Assembly: GCA_050084985.1 (NCBI GenBank)
Contig: JBITNC010000001.1
Coordinates: forward strand, 23,808,001 to 23,872,000
DNA: 64,000 bases
DNA from: Nageia nagi
Taxonomy: Eukaryota; Pinophyta
Direction: 5' to 3'
Shown here: piece after piece, positions 12,138 through 22,130 of the stretch
Layout: each line of letters starts with the position of its first letter
Numbering within the stretch: position 1 is the first letter of the stretch
Notes under the pieces: model-generated
What the model saw: the letters and a program-made list of their open reading frames with translations, nothing else
Told to the model about the DNA's origin: nothing
The model's database searches: none
Position numbers and translations under genes: made by a program

Positions 12138-12139
12138 TA

Positions 12140-13100
12140 GGTTGTGATGTCACTTTACTAGTAATAAAAATTATTTTATTATCTCCCATTTTTATAGAAT
12201 GATCAATATAAATGAACATGTCTTTATAAATCCACTCATGTGATTACTACAACCACTATCTAGAAACCACACTCCATTTGAATTTTCTTATACTACATTG
12301 CAAGAAATAAACATATCCAAAATCTCTATCATCATTTTCAAATTGGTTCTCAAAATGAATTTCCCTAGAAAAATTTTCTTTCTCTTTATTCATATCACAC
12401 TTTTTTTTTCTATAATCCCTTGCAAAATATACAAACATTTTGCAATAATAATATTGGAGATAATATTTATCATACCTTTTTGATTCATGATAATTATCTT
12501 GATTTTCATGCATATCTCCTTGGTTTTCCAACCTTTTATCTTCATAATGTCTTATTCAATATACTATAAGAGCCATGATTATTGAATATTCCTCTTGAAA
12601 AGCCTTTTCCACCATTATTATTGGTTCTTCCACCCCTTGCACCTTTATTGTTGTTACTTTCCTTGAATATGTTTTCAAGAGAAGAATCATGAAATCTATT
12701 AAATCTTTGTTCATGAGTTTGCAATGATTCCATTAGTTCATCAATTAAGAATTTAAATAAATAATTTGAATCTTTTATTGCCACAACTATTAGATAAATT
12801 TTAGGAGGAAGACTACATAATATGTTCTCTACAACCTTTTGATCTTATATAGTTTCACCATGTGATTTGATTTAATTCACTATATGCAAAATTTTGTTAA
12901 AAAATTATGAAATAAACTCATCATTTATCATTTGTAAGAATTCAAAATCTCTCATGAGTATTTTTAATCTTACCAATTTTACCTTATTGCTACCCTGATA
13001 AGTGTGTTGATGGTTATCTTAGGATTGCTTTGCCCTTGTTATTGCTAGATGAAAAATAATAATTTTACATCTTTGTTTCTATTATCCTTTGAGAAAAGTC
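12140..13100 (-). pseudogene. gag-pol: Ty1/Copia Gag and protease start, minus strand
   Basis: Read leftwards. A Copia Gag core (KVKLVRLKILMRDFEFLQM near 12990-12930) leads to the standard NILCSLPPKIYLIVVAIKDS part (about 12840-12770). Next come the Asn/Gly-rich linker (ESNNNKGARGGRTNNNGGKG) and a zinc knuckle that has lost its Cys and His residues (YYCKMFVYFARDY, about 12455-12410). Last is the aspartic protease active site DSGCSNHM in the frame NGVWFLDSGCSNHMSG (about 12275-12225). A frameshift follows at about 12205. The fragment is cut off at 12138 by the 3' LTR of element D, so D seems to have landed in it or to have been joined to it. Several stops and frameshifts. Confidence 0.8.
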
Positions 13101-13390
13101 ATTTGAAGGAGAATAGGAATAATGATGTAAAAGTATTATTTTTCATCCAATAGCCAATGGATGAAACTATATTTCCAAAAGTTGTGAAAATAATAAGGGT
13201 AAAGTGAGCCTAGGATAATCATCAAAATACTTATTAGGGTAGTAATAAGGTAAAATTGGAAAGATTAAAAATACTCAAGAGAGATTTTGAATGCTTACAA
13301 ATGACAAATGTTGAGTCTATTTTAGAATTTTCTACTAGGGTTTTGCATATTATGAATCAAATTAGATCACATAGTAAAACTAAAGAAGAT
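12895..13390. repeat. Inverted repeat of Copia gag fragments
   Basis: The minus-strand gag piece at 12895-13085 recurs on the plus strand at about 13105-13390. The right arm reads GTAATAAGGTAAAATTGG at 13241 and KLERLKILKRDFECLQM on the plus strand, continuing to RVLHIMNQIRSHSKT. The arms face away from a short centre near 13090. The right arm has about 35 bp (near 13165-13200) that the left arm lacks. Confidence 0.65.
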
Positions 13391-13438
13391 GATTTTTTCT
13401 CCTTTTTCTAAAGATTTCTAATGGGGAAAATAATACAC

Positions 13439-13752
13439 CATTATAAAGTTCACGAAAAACCCTTTCCATTGAGTGGTTACATTACCTCTTTTCTCTAAAA
13501 ATAAGCCCTAGACATGCATTTGAATATTCCATATGGTTATAGGAAAATGCAATCACTTGGTTACACAAATTTGGTGCCAACCCAGTTACATAATACACCT
13601 ATGTTACTAGGCTATAGATTTACATAGTTAGATCAATTCAATTTTCCTACAATCAGGTGGAATATTTAAATCCATACCTAGAATGCATTTTTTTAGCAAA
13701 AGGGTTCATGTAACCACTTGTTGGAAAGGGTTTTTCATGAAATTTATAATGT
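13439..13752. repeat. Fold-back inverted repeat, arms about 120 bp
   Basis: The left arm (13439-13560) contains CGAAAAACCCTTTCCA and, 50 bases on, GCATTTGAATATTCCATAT. The right arm (about 13630-13752) holds the same segments on the opposite strand (TGGAAAGGGTTTTTCATG; GGAATATTTAAATCC). The spacer is about 70 bp. Both arms translate to a similar HYK.HEKPFP.SGY segment read towards the centre. The transcript could form a long hairpin. It is not flanked by clear transposon ends. Confidence 0.55.
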
Positions 13753-14205
13753 TGTGTCATTTGAATATGGCTAATATATTTTAAAATATTCAAATTATGC
13801 CTAACCTCATAAAATATTAAGGTGAAATGCTTTAAACACTTGATTACATATCCAGTGGTATTGACCCAATCACAAGTGTAATGGTCCCAACTAGATTGCA
13901 TACTTTATCACACCATCTTGGTTCCATGTTTTATCACATTGACTTAGATGCATGAATATATGATGTTGGATCGGTTGTATCCATATGTTATGTTGAACCA
14001 TTTGTAAAATATTTTATGTTGAAACTATTGTTTAGAATTTAGATTTGATGTTGAACTATATGAAAAGTATTTTATGTTGAATTAGTTACAAAATTATTCT
14101 TCCCATAAAGATGAGTGTTAATACTATATCATTGTTATGCCATGTTGTGGGTGGCAAGCTAGATCACATCTTTATTCTAGGTTGAACATGAATATATTAC
14201 ATATG
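13753..14205. other. No gene seen
   Basis: AT-rich. A short imperfect repeat of TTATGTTGAA blocks lies at about 13985-14090. No coding signal. Confidence 0.4.
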
Positions 14206-14672
14206 ATATGTTCCTTTTACCCTACATCACTATCTCAATTATGTACATGATGACCATGTACATCTCATCCCCATAGATGATTCCCCATTCAATCATTGCA
14301 CTAGCATCCATAATTACAGAAACACAAACCTTCATTCCACCCATTTCTCTTCCATTTTCATTCCCCTAATTGCATCTTCTTCCAATTCTTCCTCTACATT
14401 TTCTACTATCCCAACATCACCACTTATTTCTTATCCATATTTTTCTTCTTTTACACCGTCCTCTTCCACTTGCTCACCTTCACCCTTCTTAACCTTTTCA
14501 AGTCCTACACCTCCTTTATGTCATTTTTTTCCTTCACCATCTAGACTAACTTATCCTAGAATATTTCATTCACCATCCCTTCCATATTCCTTCCATCCTT
14601 CTATTCCATTTCACTTCCATCCTCCCTATCCTTTGCATCAATCATATCCTCCTTATTTTTCACCTCCCTATT
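14206..14672 (+). pseudogene. Ser/Pro/Tyr-rich open frame interrupted by element E
   Basis: A frame without stops for about 155 codons, opened by a TGA just before 14206 and lacking an obvious start Met. It is pyrimidine-rich and encodes Ser, Pro, Phe and Tyr in quantity, ending HQSYPPYFSPPY at the exact insertion point of element E. After the 5-bp target duplication at 23338 the frame resumes without a shift (PSTYNQVSPPPFFHGPSHH) and ends at a TAA at 23411-23413. The composition resembles an extensin-like or low-complexity region, but CT-rich DNA has few stop codons by chance, so coding status is uncertain. No family recognised. Confidence 0.4.
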
Positions 14673-15910
14673 TGTGATGACCTAAAATCACCCTTGAAAA
14701 ACTCAATTCCAACTAGGACATTAAAACCCTTAATCAATGATGCAAACACATCCATGTTAGACTCCTAGGACATCCAAACCCACTACAATGTAGGTGTGAG
14801 CCTCCCAAGGCTACCATATGATCCCTACACCCTAATGTTAGTCCTCTAGGGCACTATACAATACTTGGCACCTCAACAAATGCCTCATAACTAAATATGC
14901 AATGGTTGAACACCCACAAATGCAACACAAATTAAATAATACAAGGATGAAGATAGCAAAACCAATATGTAAGATACATAATATATACAATAGAAAACAC
15001 AATAATGAGATATGTAATATGTAATTTATGAGGGTATGGAGATGGAGTACAATGAGGATCTCAATAGATAAAATCTAGGGGTCCAAACCCTTACAATCCA
15101 AACATACAAATGGGATTATAATTACTCTTGTAACTACCTGAATCCCCTCCTATGAAGGAGTCTCCTCAAATACTGGAAACCACTAAAGGTAGAATCTCAT
15201 CCTTGAAATTCCACTAGATGGGTAAGGTGACCCACCTAAGTCATAGAAGCTTAAGCTCCTAACCTTGCCACTCCTCTAGACCCCATCTACAAATAATGCT
15301 TAGTGTCTTTGATACTTGAATGCCTAATCAAGTTTGGTATATAAGAAGTATAATCAATATCAAACCTCATCATGGATCTCCATCCTTAATATATAGCCTC
15401 TCATGTCCATCTGGCATGCCTCATTATCATCTTAAGCCTAATCTAATCCAATGTTGGGATCAACAGGTCAACCATGCCAACATGGGGGTCATATTAGCCT
15501 ATTATGATAACATGGGACTCCCATGTGCCTAATATGTCAACATGGGTTTCATAATTACCCTCAAGGCTAACATGGGGTCTAATAAACCTCATAATTTGAT
15601 GTGGGGGTCCAAGTATCCTCATAAGATAGTGTGGGGTATGTGGGGCCCTACTAACATTGGTATGCTCTTTTAGGCACTCTTAAATATACAAGATTCATGC
15701 CTATCTAGGGATTCCCATAATCTAGGATAACCCATTATAATGAACACAACACTAATCAAGGAGAGACATCCCATTACTAGGCTCACAGTGGGGTCTGTAG
15801 ACCATAAGCTCCTACTTGAGTTACATAAGTACAACATGACCCTAAATAAATACCTAGAATATAAAGAGGCCATTGTAACAATTGTTAATTGGTTCAAATG
15901 GGATTTCACA
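14673..15910 (-). mobile_element. 3' LTR of element E
   Basis: On the minus strand it runs from TGTGAAATCCCATTTGAACC (15910) to ...GGTCATCACA (14673). It matches 22131-23337 along its whole length. The flanking 5-mers CTATT (14668-14672) and CTATC (23338-23342) agree at 4 of 5, a target duplication. Inside, at about 15475-15665, lies a short tandem array built on AACATGGGG. Confidence 0.85.
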
Positions 15911-15924
15911 AAGCCTCCCCTCTT
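15911..15924 (-). other. Polypurine tract of element E
   Basis: On the minus strand AAGAGGGGAGGCTT directly precedes the LTR start. The same tract is repeated in the duplicated unit (after 18873). Confidence 0.7.
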
Positions 15925-16559
15925 GAATTGATTACCCTTAAGTAATTGTAGAAGATTACAACACCTAGTACTTACTGGATCCGTAGAAACTATCAACTAA
16001 AACACATGGTGATGGAATGCAACTTCAACATGTACCACACTAGATGAAGATAAGGAGTGAAAAGTTAGAGCTCCATGATCCCATTGTAAGGCAAGTGGTA
16101 AACTCCTTAGTCTATTGTGTATGTCCCTCCTTAGTAACTACTCTACAACAATCCTTCATAGCCATAGTGGCGTATGCACACTAAGGATGAGTTGTACCTA
16201 CAAAACCCATAGAAATGTAAATGTTAGCATGGGATCAATAGAGCCTTGGATCCTTTTAGGTAGTAGGTCCACCTACAAACTCCAATTAGAAACTCCTAAG
16301 CTCATCATGGCCAATATGAGGTGAGATGCCATCTCATCCTCCAGCTCCTAAAACCTCCATGAGGGGAATGTAGCCTCCCTTAAGCTCCATGATGGGTTCC
16401 CATCACCCTAATGCCTCCAATCATACTCATAATGGAGATCCAATACTCTTGGATGCCCAAAATGCAAGAAAATCCTCCCAAATGCTCGACATGGGATGGC
16501 TACTCCTCAAACTAATCAATATGGGTGGGAAAGGCACCTAAATGCTCAATAAGTATACA

Positions 16560-17637
16560 TAAAACTCAACCTCTAAATTGTGCACAATAGTCCTTAGAAC
16601 ATCATTAAGGCATAATAGTACATCTACTAATAATATTTAAATAGACATCATTCTCAATTCTCAACCCATGCAATATAGATCTCAAATCAAGGTATGAAAG
16701 GATAATCTCATGCATCATCAAAACAACCCTCTTCTCCATCATCAACTATGTCATCACATTAACCTCAATAAGTTGCATGAATACAATCCCAAGATTTGTA
16801 TGATATGCATTCCATGAAGTATTTAATGATGTGTTAACAACACCTAGATTGATTTCTGCAAATGCAACAACAACCCCTAAGCAAGTGGTAGATGCAATCC
16901 CATACACAATCCAATCAAACATAGCCAACATGTCATCAAGTGTAGCTCTTAAGAAATGAATGGAACCCTCCATAAATACCATCATTATCCCTATGTCAAC
17001 ATCATCTAATACACTAACATGTGTTGCCCATAGTAAGTGATGGAAACCTTAAACTTTCATAAGATGATGCATCTACAACCCTTCTTAACTTGGCAACCAA
17101 TATGCCACCAAGTGCAACCTTAAGAGTATTAAAAAATGCACCCTTCCATATGTAAAGAATAGCTTCAAACCCATCAAATACATCAATCACATGTATTAAA
17201 ACATTAGTATTTGCTTCCCCTCTTGTAATCATCATAACATCATCAAATGTAACCTATAATGGGTGAACAACAACTTCAAATTCATCAAATGAATCAGTCC
17301 CATGTATGACAACATTAGTGTTTTCTCATCCTCTTGCAAAAATCATAACCTCATCTAATGCAACCCATAATGAGGGAATAGTAACAACCAATTCCACCTT
17401 GACTTTATCAATCAACATACCATCATATGTAGCCCTAATTATTATGTCAATTATGATAAAAAATAATGTAATACTAGTCCTCCCAACAATAATAACTGAT
17501 AACACTCTCATTGTGACATTATGAAAGCCCTTTTCTTCCAAAGTTAAATCTAAAATCAGAAAGGTTGAATGGACATACCATGCATACCTCCAACACCTCA
17601 AGTGATCATTTGGAACATAATGTTTCATACTCATCAT
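16560..17637 (-). pseudogene. Element E cargo frame, unit 1, with 36-codon repeats
   Basis: Minus-strand frame with few stops and one frameshift (near 17035). The 3'-most part (17637-17030) shows a repeat of 36 residues, about 108 bp. Aligned segments include LWVALDEVMIFARG, then ENTNVVIHGTDSFDEFEVVV, then VTFDDVMMITRG, then ANTNVLIHVIDVFDGFEAIL. Beyond it come VALGGILVAKLRRVVDASS and, after the frameshift, RATLDDMLAMFDWIVYGIAS and YLDLRSILHGLRIENDVYLN. I recognise no family. It may be a real but decayed non-autonomous element protein, or a tandem DNA array that happens to keep a frame because its unit length is a multiple of three. Confidence 0.4.
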
Positions 17638-18007
17638 TGCAAGTATTTCCTTATAGACTAAAACTATGAGAGGGAATCCTCCAATGGTTATGCAAGTGAT
17701 GTAGCTATCAATAGTCTCTCTTATTTTCTATATAAAATTATTTATGCCAAGAATAATATTAGTGATCAATAAATATGTATTGAAGAATAATTCATACCTT
17801 CCCAAACCAAGGATCTCTTTCTCAAAGCTAAGATCCCTATGAATCTAGGGTTCCCAAACTCTCCAAGAGTCTTGATTCATGAATATCTCTTCATGGTTCA
17901 ACATGAAATGCCTCCTCTCCTTAAGGTCCAATGTGAGGTGTCCAAGTATCCCAAAGCTCCATGTGAGAGGTTTTACAAACCCCATCCCAAGTGTTGGGTA
18001 TGGACTT

Positions 18008-18873
18008 GGAGTACAATGAGGATCTCAATAGATAAAATCTAAGGTTCCAAACCCTTACAAGCCAAACGTACAAATGGGATTAGAATTACTCTTGTAACTA
18101 CCTGAATCCCCTCCTATGAAGGAGTATCCTCAAATACTATAAACCACTAAAGGTAGAAGCTCATGCTTGAAATTCCACCAGATGGGTAAGGTGACCCACC
18201 TAAGTCATAGAAGCTCAAGCTCCTAACCTTGCCACTCCTCTAGACCCCATCTAAGAATAATGCTTAGTGTCTCTAATACTTGAATGCCTAATCAGGTTTG
18301 GTATAGAAGAAGTATAATCAATATCTAACCTCATCATGGAGCTCCATCCTTAATATATAGCCTCTTGTGTCCATCTGGCATGCCTCATTATCATGTTAAG
18401 CCTAGTCTAATCCAATGTTGGGATCAACAGGTCAACCATGCCAACATGGGGGTCATATTAGCCTATTATGATAACATGGGACTCCCATGTGCCTAATATG
18501 TCAACATGGGTTTCATATAGACCCTCAAGGCTAACATGGGTCTAATAAGCCTCCTAATTTGATGTGGGGGTCCAAGTAGCCTCATAAGCTAGTGTGGGGT
18601 ATGTGGGGCCCTACTAACATTGGTATGCTCTTTTAGGCACTCTTAAATATACAAGATTCATGCCTATCTAGGGATTCCAATAATCTAGGATAACCCATTA
18701 TAATTAACACAACACTAATCAAGGAGAGACATCCCATTACTAGGCTCACAGTGGGGTCCATAGACAATAAGCTCCTACTTGAGTTACACAAGTACAACAT
18801 GACCCTAAATAAATACCTAGAATATAAAGAGGCCATTGTAACAATTGTTAATTAGTTCAAATGGGATGTTACA
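18008..18873 (-). mobile_element. Truncated internal LTR copy in element E
   Basis: Part of the duplicated unit. It equals 15044-15910 of the 3' LTR and is followed by the same polypurine tract. It is not a separate insertion: no own target duplication, and its left edge is the duplication junction. Confidence 0.8.
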
Positions 18874-19370
18874 AAGCCTCCCCTCTTGAATTGATTACCC
18901 TTAAGCAATTGTAGAAGATCACAACACCTAGTACTTACTGGATCTGTAGAAACTATCAACTAAAACACATGGTGATGGAATGCAACTTCAACATGTACCA
19001 CACTAGATGAAGATGAGGAGTGAAAAGTTAGAGCTCCATGATCCCATTGTAAGGCAAGTGGTAAACTCCTTATTCTATTATGTATGTCCCTCCTTAGTAA
19101 CTACTCTACAATAATCCTTCATAGCCATAGTGGCGTATGCACACTATGGATGAGTTGTACCTACAAAACCCATAGAAATATAAATGTTAGCATGGGATCA
19201 ATAAATCCTTGGATCCTTTTAGGTAGCAGGTACACCTCCAAACTCTAATTAGAAACTCCTAGGCTCATCATGGCCAATATGAGGTGAGATGCCATCTCAT
19301 CCTCCAGCTCCTAAAACATCCGTGAGGGGAATGCAACCTCCCTCAAGCTCCATGATGGGTTCCCATCACC

Positions 19371-20600
19371 CTAATGCCTCCAATAAATAGTTCCAAACCC
19401 CTCCATGCTCATCATGGAGATCCAATCCTCCTGGATGCCCAACATGGTAAGAAAATCCTCCCAAATGCTCAACATGGGATAGCTACTCCTTAAACTACTC
19501 AATATGGGTGGGAAAGGCACCTGAATGCTCAATAAGTATACATCAAACTCATCCTCTAAAGTGTGCACAATAGTCCTTAGACCATCATTGAGGCATACAG
19601 TAATAGTACATCTACTAATAATATTTAAATATACATCATTCTCAATTCTCAACCCATGCAAGATAGATCTCAAATCAAGGTATGCAAGGACAATCTCATG
19701 CATCATCAAAACAACCATCTTCTCCATCATCATATATGTCATCACATTAACCTTAAGAAGTGGCATGAATACATTCCCAAGATTTGTAGGATATGCATTC
19801 TATGAAGTCTTTAATGATGTGTTAACAACACCTAGATTGATTTCTACAAATGCAACAACAACCCTTAAGCAAGTGGTAGATGTAATCCCATACACAATCC
19901 AATCAAACATAGCCAACATGTCATCAAGTGTAGCTCTTAAGACATGAATGTAACCCTCCATAAATACCATAATTATCCCTATGTCAACATCATCTAATAC
20001 ACTAACATATGTTGCCCATAGTAAGTGATTGGAAATCTCAAACTATCATAAGATGATGCATCTATAGCCCTTCTTAACTTGGCAACCAATATGCCTCCAA
20101 GTGCAACCTCAAAAGTGTCAACAAATGCAGCCTTACCTATGTAAAGAATAGCTTCAAACCCATAAAATGCATCAATACCATGTATTACAACATTAGAATT
20201 TTCTTCCTCTCTTGAAACCATCATAACATCATCAAATGTAGCCCATAATGAGTGAACAACAACTTCAAATTCATCAAATGAATCAGTCCCTTGTATGAAA
20301 ACATTAGTGTTTACTCATCCTCTTGCAACAATTATTACCTCATCTAATGCAACCCATAATGAGGGAATAGTAACAACCAATTCCACCTTGACTTTATTAG
20401 TCAACATACCATCATATGTAGCCCTAATTATTATGTCAACTATGATAGAAAATAATGTAATACTAGTCCTCCCAACAATAATAATTGATAGCACTCTCAT
20501 TGCGACATTATCAAATACCTTTTCTTACAAAGTGAAATCTAAAATCAACAAGGTTTAATGGACATACCATGCATACCTCCAACACCTCAAGTGATCATTT
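19371..20600 (-). pseudogene. Element E cargo frame, unit 2 copy
   Basis: Second copy of the frame at 16560-17637. It keeps longer open stretches: 131 codons at 19371-19766 (MPLLKVNVMTYMMMEKMVVL onward, ending FGTIYWRH), 76 codons at 19994-20224 (NSNVVIHGIDAFYGFEAIL, VALGGILVAKLRRAIDASS) and 61 codons at 20315-20500. Stops differ in position between the two copies, so each was damaged independently after the duplication. Function unknown. Confidence 0.4.
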
Positions 20601-20833
20601 GGAACACAATGTTCCATACTCATCATTGCAAGTATTTCCTTGTAGACTGAAACTATGAGAGGGAATCCTCCAATGGTTATGCAAGTGATGTAGCTATCAA
20701 TAGTCTCTCTTATTTTCTATATGAAATTATTTATGCCAAGAATAAGATTAGTGATCAATAAAGATGTATTGAAGAATAATTCATACCTTCCCAAACCAAG
20801 GATCTCTTTCTCAAAGCTAAGATCCCTATGAAT

Positions 20834-21223
20834 CTAGGGTTCCCAAATTCTCCAAGAGTCTTGATTCATGAATCTCTCTTCATGGTTCAACATGACATGC
20901 CTCCTCTCCTCAAGTTCCAATGTGAGGTGTCCAAGTATCCCAAAGCTCCATGTGAGAGGTTTTATCAACCCCATCCCAAGTGTTGGGTATCCAAGACCCC
21001 AAGGACTCTCCATAGTATCTTTGGCTCCTTCCTCATCTAATATGGATCTCATAAGCCTACTAAGGCTCATCATGGTAATCTCCACCTCCTCCAATCCTAA
21101 CATGGGGTGTCCAAGCCTCCAAAGGCTCAATGTGGGATCCTTAAGCTCTCTCAGACCCAAGGTAGGGTGATTGACCATTTCTTCCTCCAATGTGGGATGC
21201 CTAGGCCTCCTCATGCCCAACAT
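20834..21223 (-). pseudogene. Repetitive 129-codon frame in element E
   Basis: An open minus-strand stretch with a short repeated motif of about 14-15 residues: MVNHPTLGLRELKDPTLS, then LWRLGHPMLGLEEV, then GLGYPTLGMGLIKP, then LGHLTLELEERRH. The DNA shows matching CTCCAANGTGGGGTGCC-like blocks about 42-45 bp apart. The same AACATGGGG core forms the LTR array of this element. More likely a minisatellite with an accidental frame than a protein gene. Confidence 0.4.
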
Positions 21224-21289
21224 AGATCACGATGGCTCCTCCACTCCAACTATGCCCACTCCATGTTCCTCAAATTGTAATGTAAGGTA

Positions 21290-22129
21290 TATGAGTTGTT
21301 CCATCCTTAATTTCCCCATTTAAGATCTTTGAAATACAATGTGGGGTGTGGGGATTTTTCCATGACAAACATGGCCCCTCTTAGCTCCTTACACTATAAT
21401 GTGGCTTCTCTTTTTATCTTCTTTTTATGATCCAGGGTATTTTCCTTAAACACATCCTGATATTGATCTAGGATGCCTTAGATCTTAGATAATTGCTCCT
21501 TGTCCTCCCTAGTGTCCAACATGGGGCCTCCCTTGGTCAATGTGAATATGCATACCCCTTCAATAGCTCCTTTTTGGATTGTAGCTTCCACATTCTTTGT
21601 AAAAATCACTTCTATAATTGCTTCCAATTTGTGGCTTATGGTACTAGATCAGGGTGCTATCTCTCATTTAGCTTTGTTCTTTAGATACAAAGGTTACATC
21701 CTCCTTGAAACCCTCCTCTATATTGAATGTTGGGGTTGGGCTAGTTTCGATCACCCCAATGATGTTCCTATCCCATGCATTCACCCTATACCCTAGCAAA
21801 TCTTGGTACACATGAAAGGTGATGTCCTTTTGAAATCCTTCAGCCATACCATGATAGATCTAAATTAAGATCCCAATCCATGGTGGTGTTTTGTATGTTG
21901 AATCTATTCTAGGAAGATATGGCCTCCCTTTCTTCTTACACATTCTATCCACATGTCTTTTGCCAAGATACCAAATGAGCTTCCTCCTTTCTTCTAATGG
22001 GATCTTCTCTTCCTTGAACCTTTGAAGCAAATGGAAAAAAAATTTTGATCCATATATTGACTTCTTCATGGTAACTATAGATCTAACCTCCATCACCTCA
22101 TGCTGGCAAGATCTTAGCTTTGATACCAT
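21290..22129 (-). pseudogene. Unrecognised frame directly after the PBS of element E
   Basis: Starting from the ATG at 22127-22129, whose last bases overlap the primer site (ATGGTATCAAAGC), the frame runs about 147 codons to 21686 with a single stop (near 21868). A better initiator may be an ATG inside. The product is basic: LLQRFKEEKIPLEERRKLIW, then GKRHVDRMCKKKGRPYLPRI, then YQDLLGYRVNAWDRNIIGVI and FNIEEGFKEDVTFVSKEQ. After a frameshift near 21680 it continues as ISHKLEAIIEVIFTKNVEAT, then GVCIFTLTKGGPMLDTREDK, then LDQYQDVFKEN, to about 21290. It sits where gag normally lies but shows no Gag core or zinc knuckle that I can see. Confidence 0.45.
22117..22128 (-). other. Primer-binding site of element E
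   Basis: TGGTATCAAAGC on the minus strand, two bases inside the LTR end (...GTGATCACA, AA, TGGTATC). One base from the standard initiator tRNA-Met primer site TGGTATCAGAGC. Confidence 0.85.
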
Positions 22130-22130
22130 T

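Larger units (their letters stand above)
15044..20990. repeat. 2963-bp tandem duplication inside element E
   Basis: 15044-18003 and 18008-20990 are two copies of one unit: about 0.87 kb of LTR plus about 2.1 kb of internal sequence. GGAGTACAATGAGGATCTCA occurs at 15044 and 18008 (about 2963 apart), and the LTR edges fall at 15910 and 18873. The junction reads TGTTGGGTATGGAC. The parental ends are GAGGGTATGGAG (about 15032) and TGTTGGGTATCCAA (20981), sharing GGGTAT. In one stretch of about 80 positions I count about 6 differences between units, but about 22 between the two true LTRs, so the duplication is younger than the insertion. Confidence 0.85.

Noticed and set aside
12298-12483. 61-codon plus-strand frame rich in Ile and Phe
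   Set aside because: Antisense shadow of the Copia zinc-knuckle region on the minus strand.
18008-18873. Third LTR as evidence for a second, nested insertion of family E
   Set aside because: Its edges coincide with the 2963-bp duplication and it lacks a target duplication of its own.
16746-20500. Hydrophobic stretches suggesting membrane proteins
   Set aside because: T-rich minus-strand DNA gives Val, Ile, Leu and Phe in any frame; the stretches do not have consistent helix lengths between the two units.
20868-21170. 100-codon plus-strand frame opposite the repetitive minus-strand frame
   Set aside because: Opposite-strand shadow of a short-repeat region in element E.
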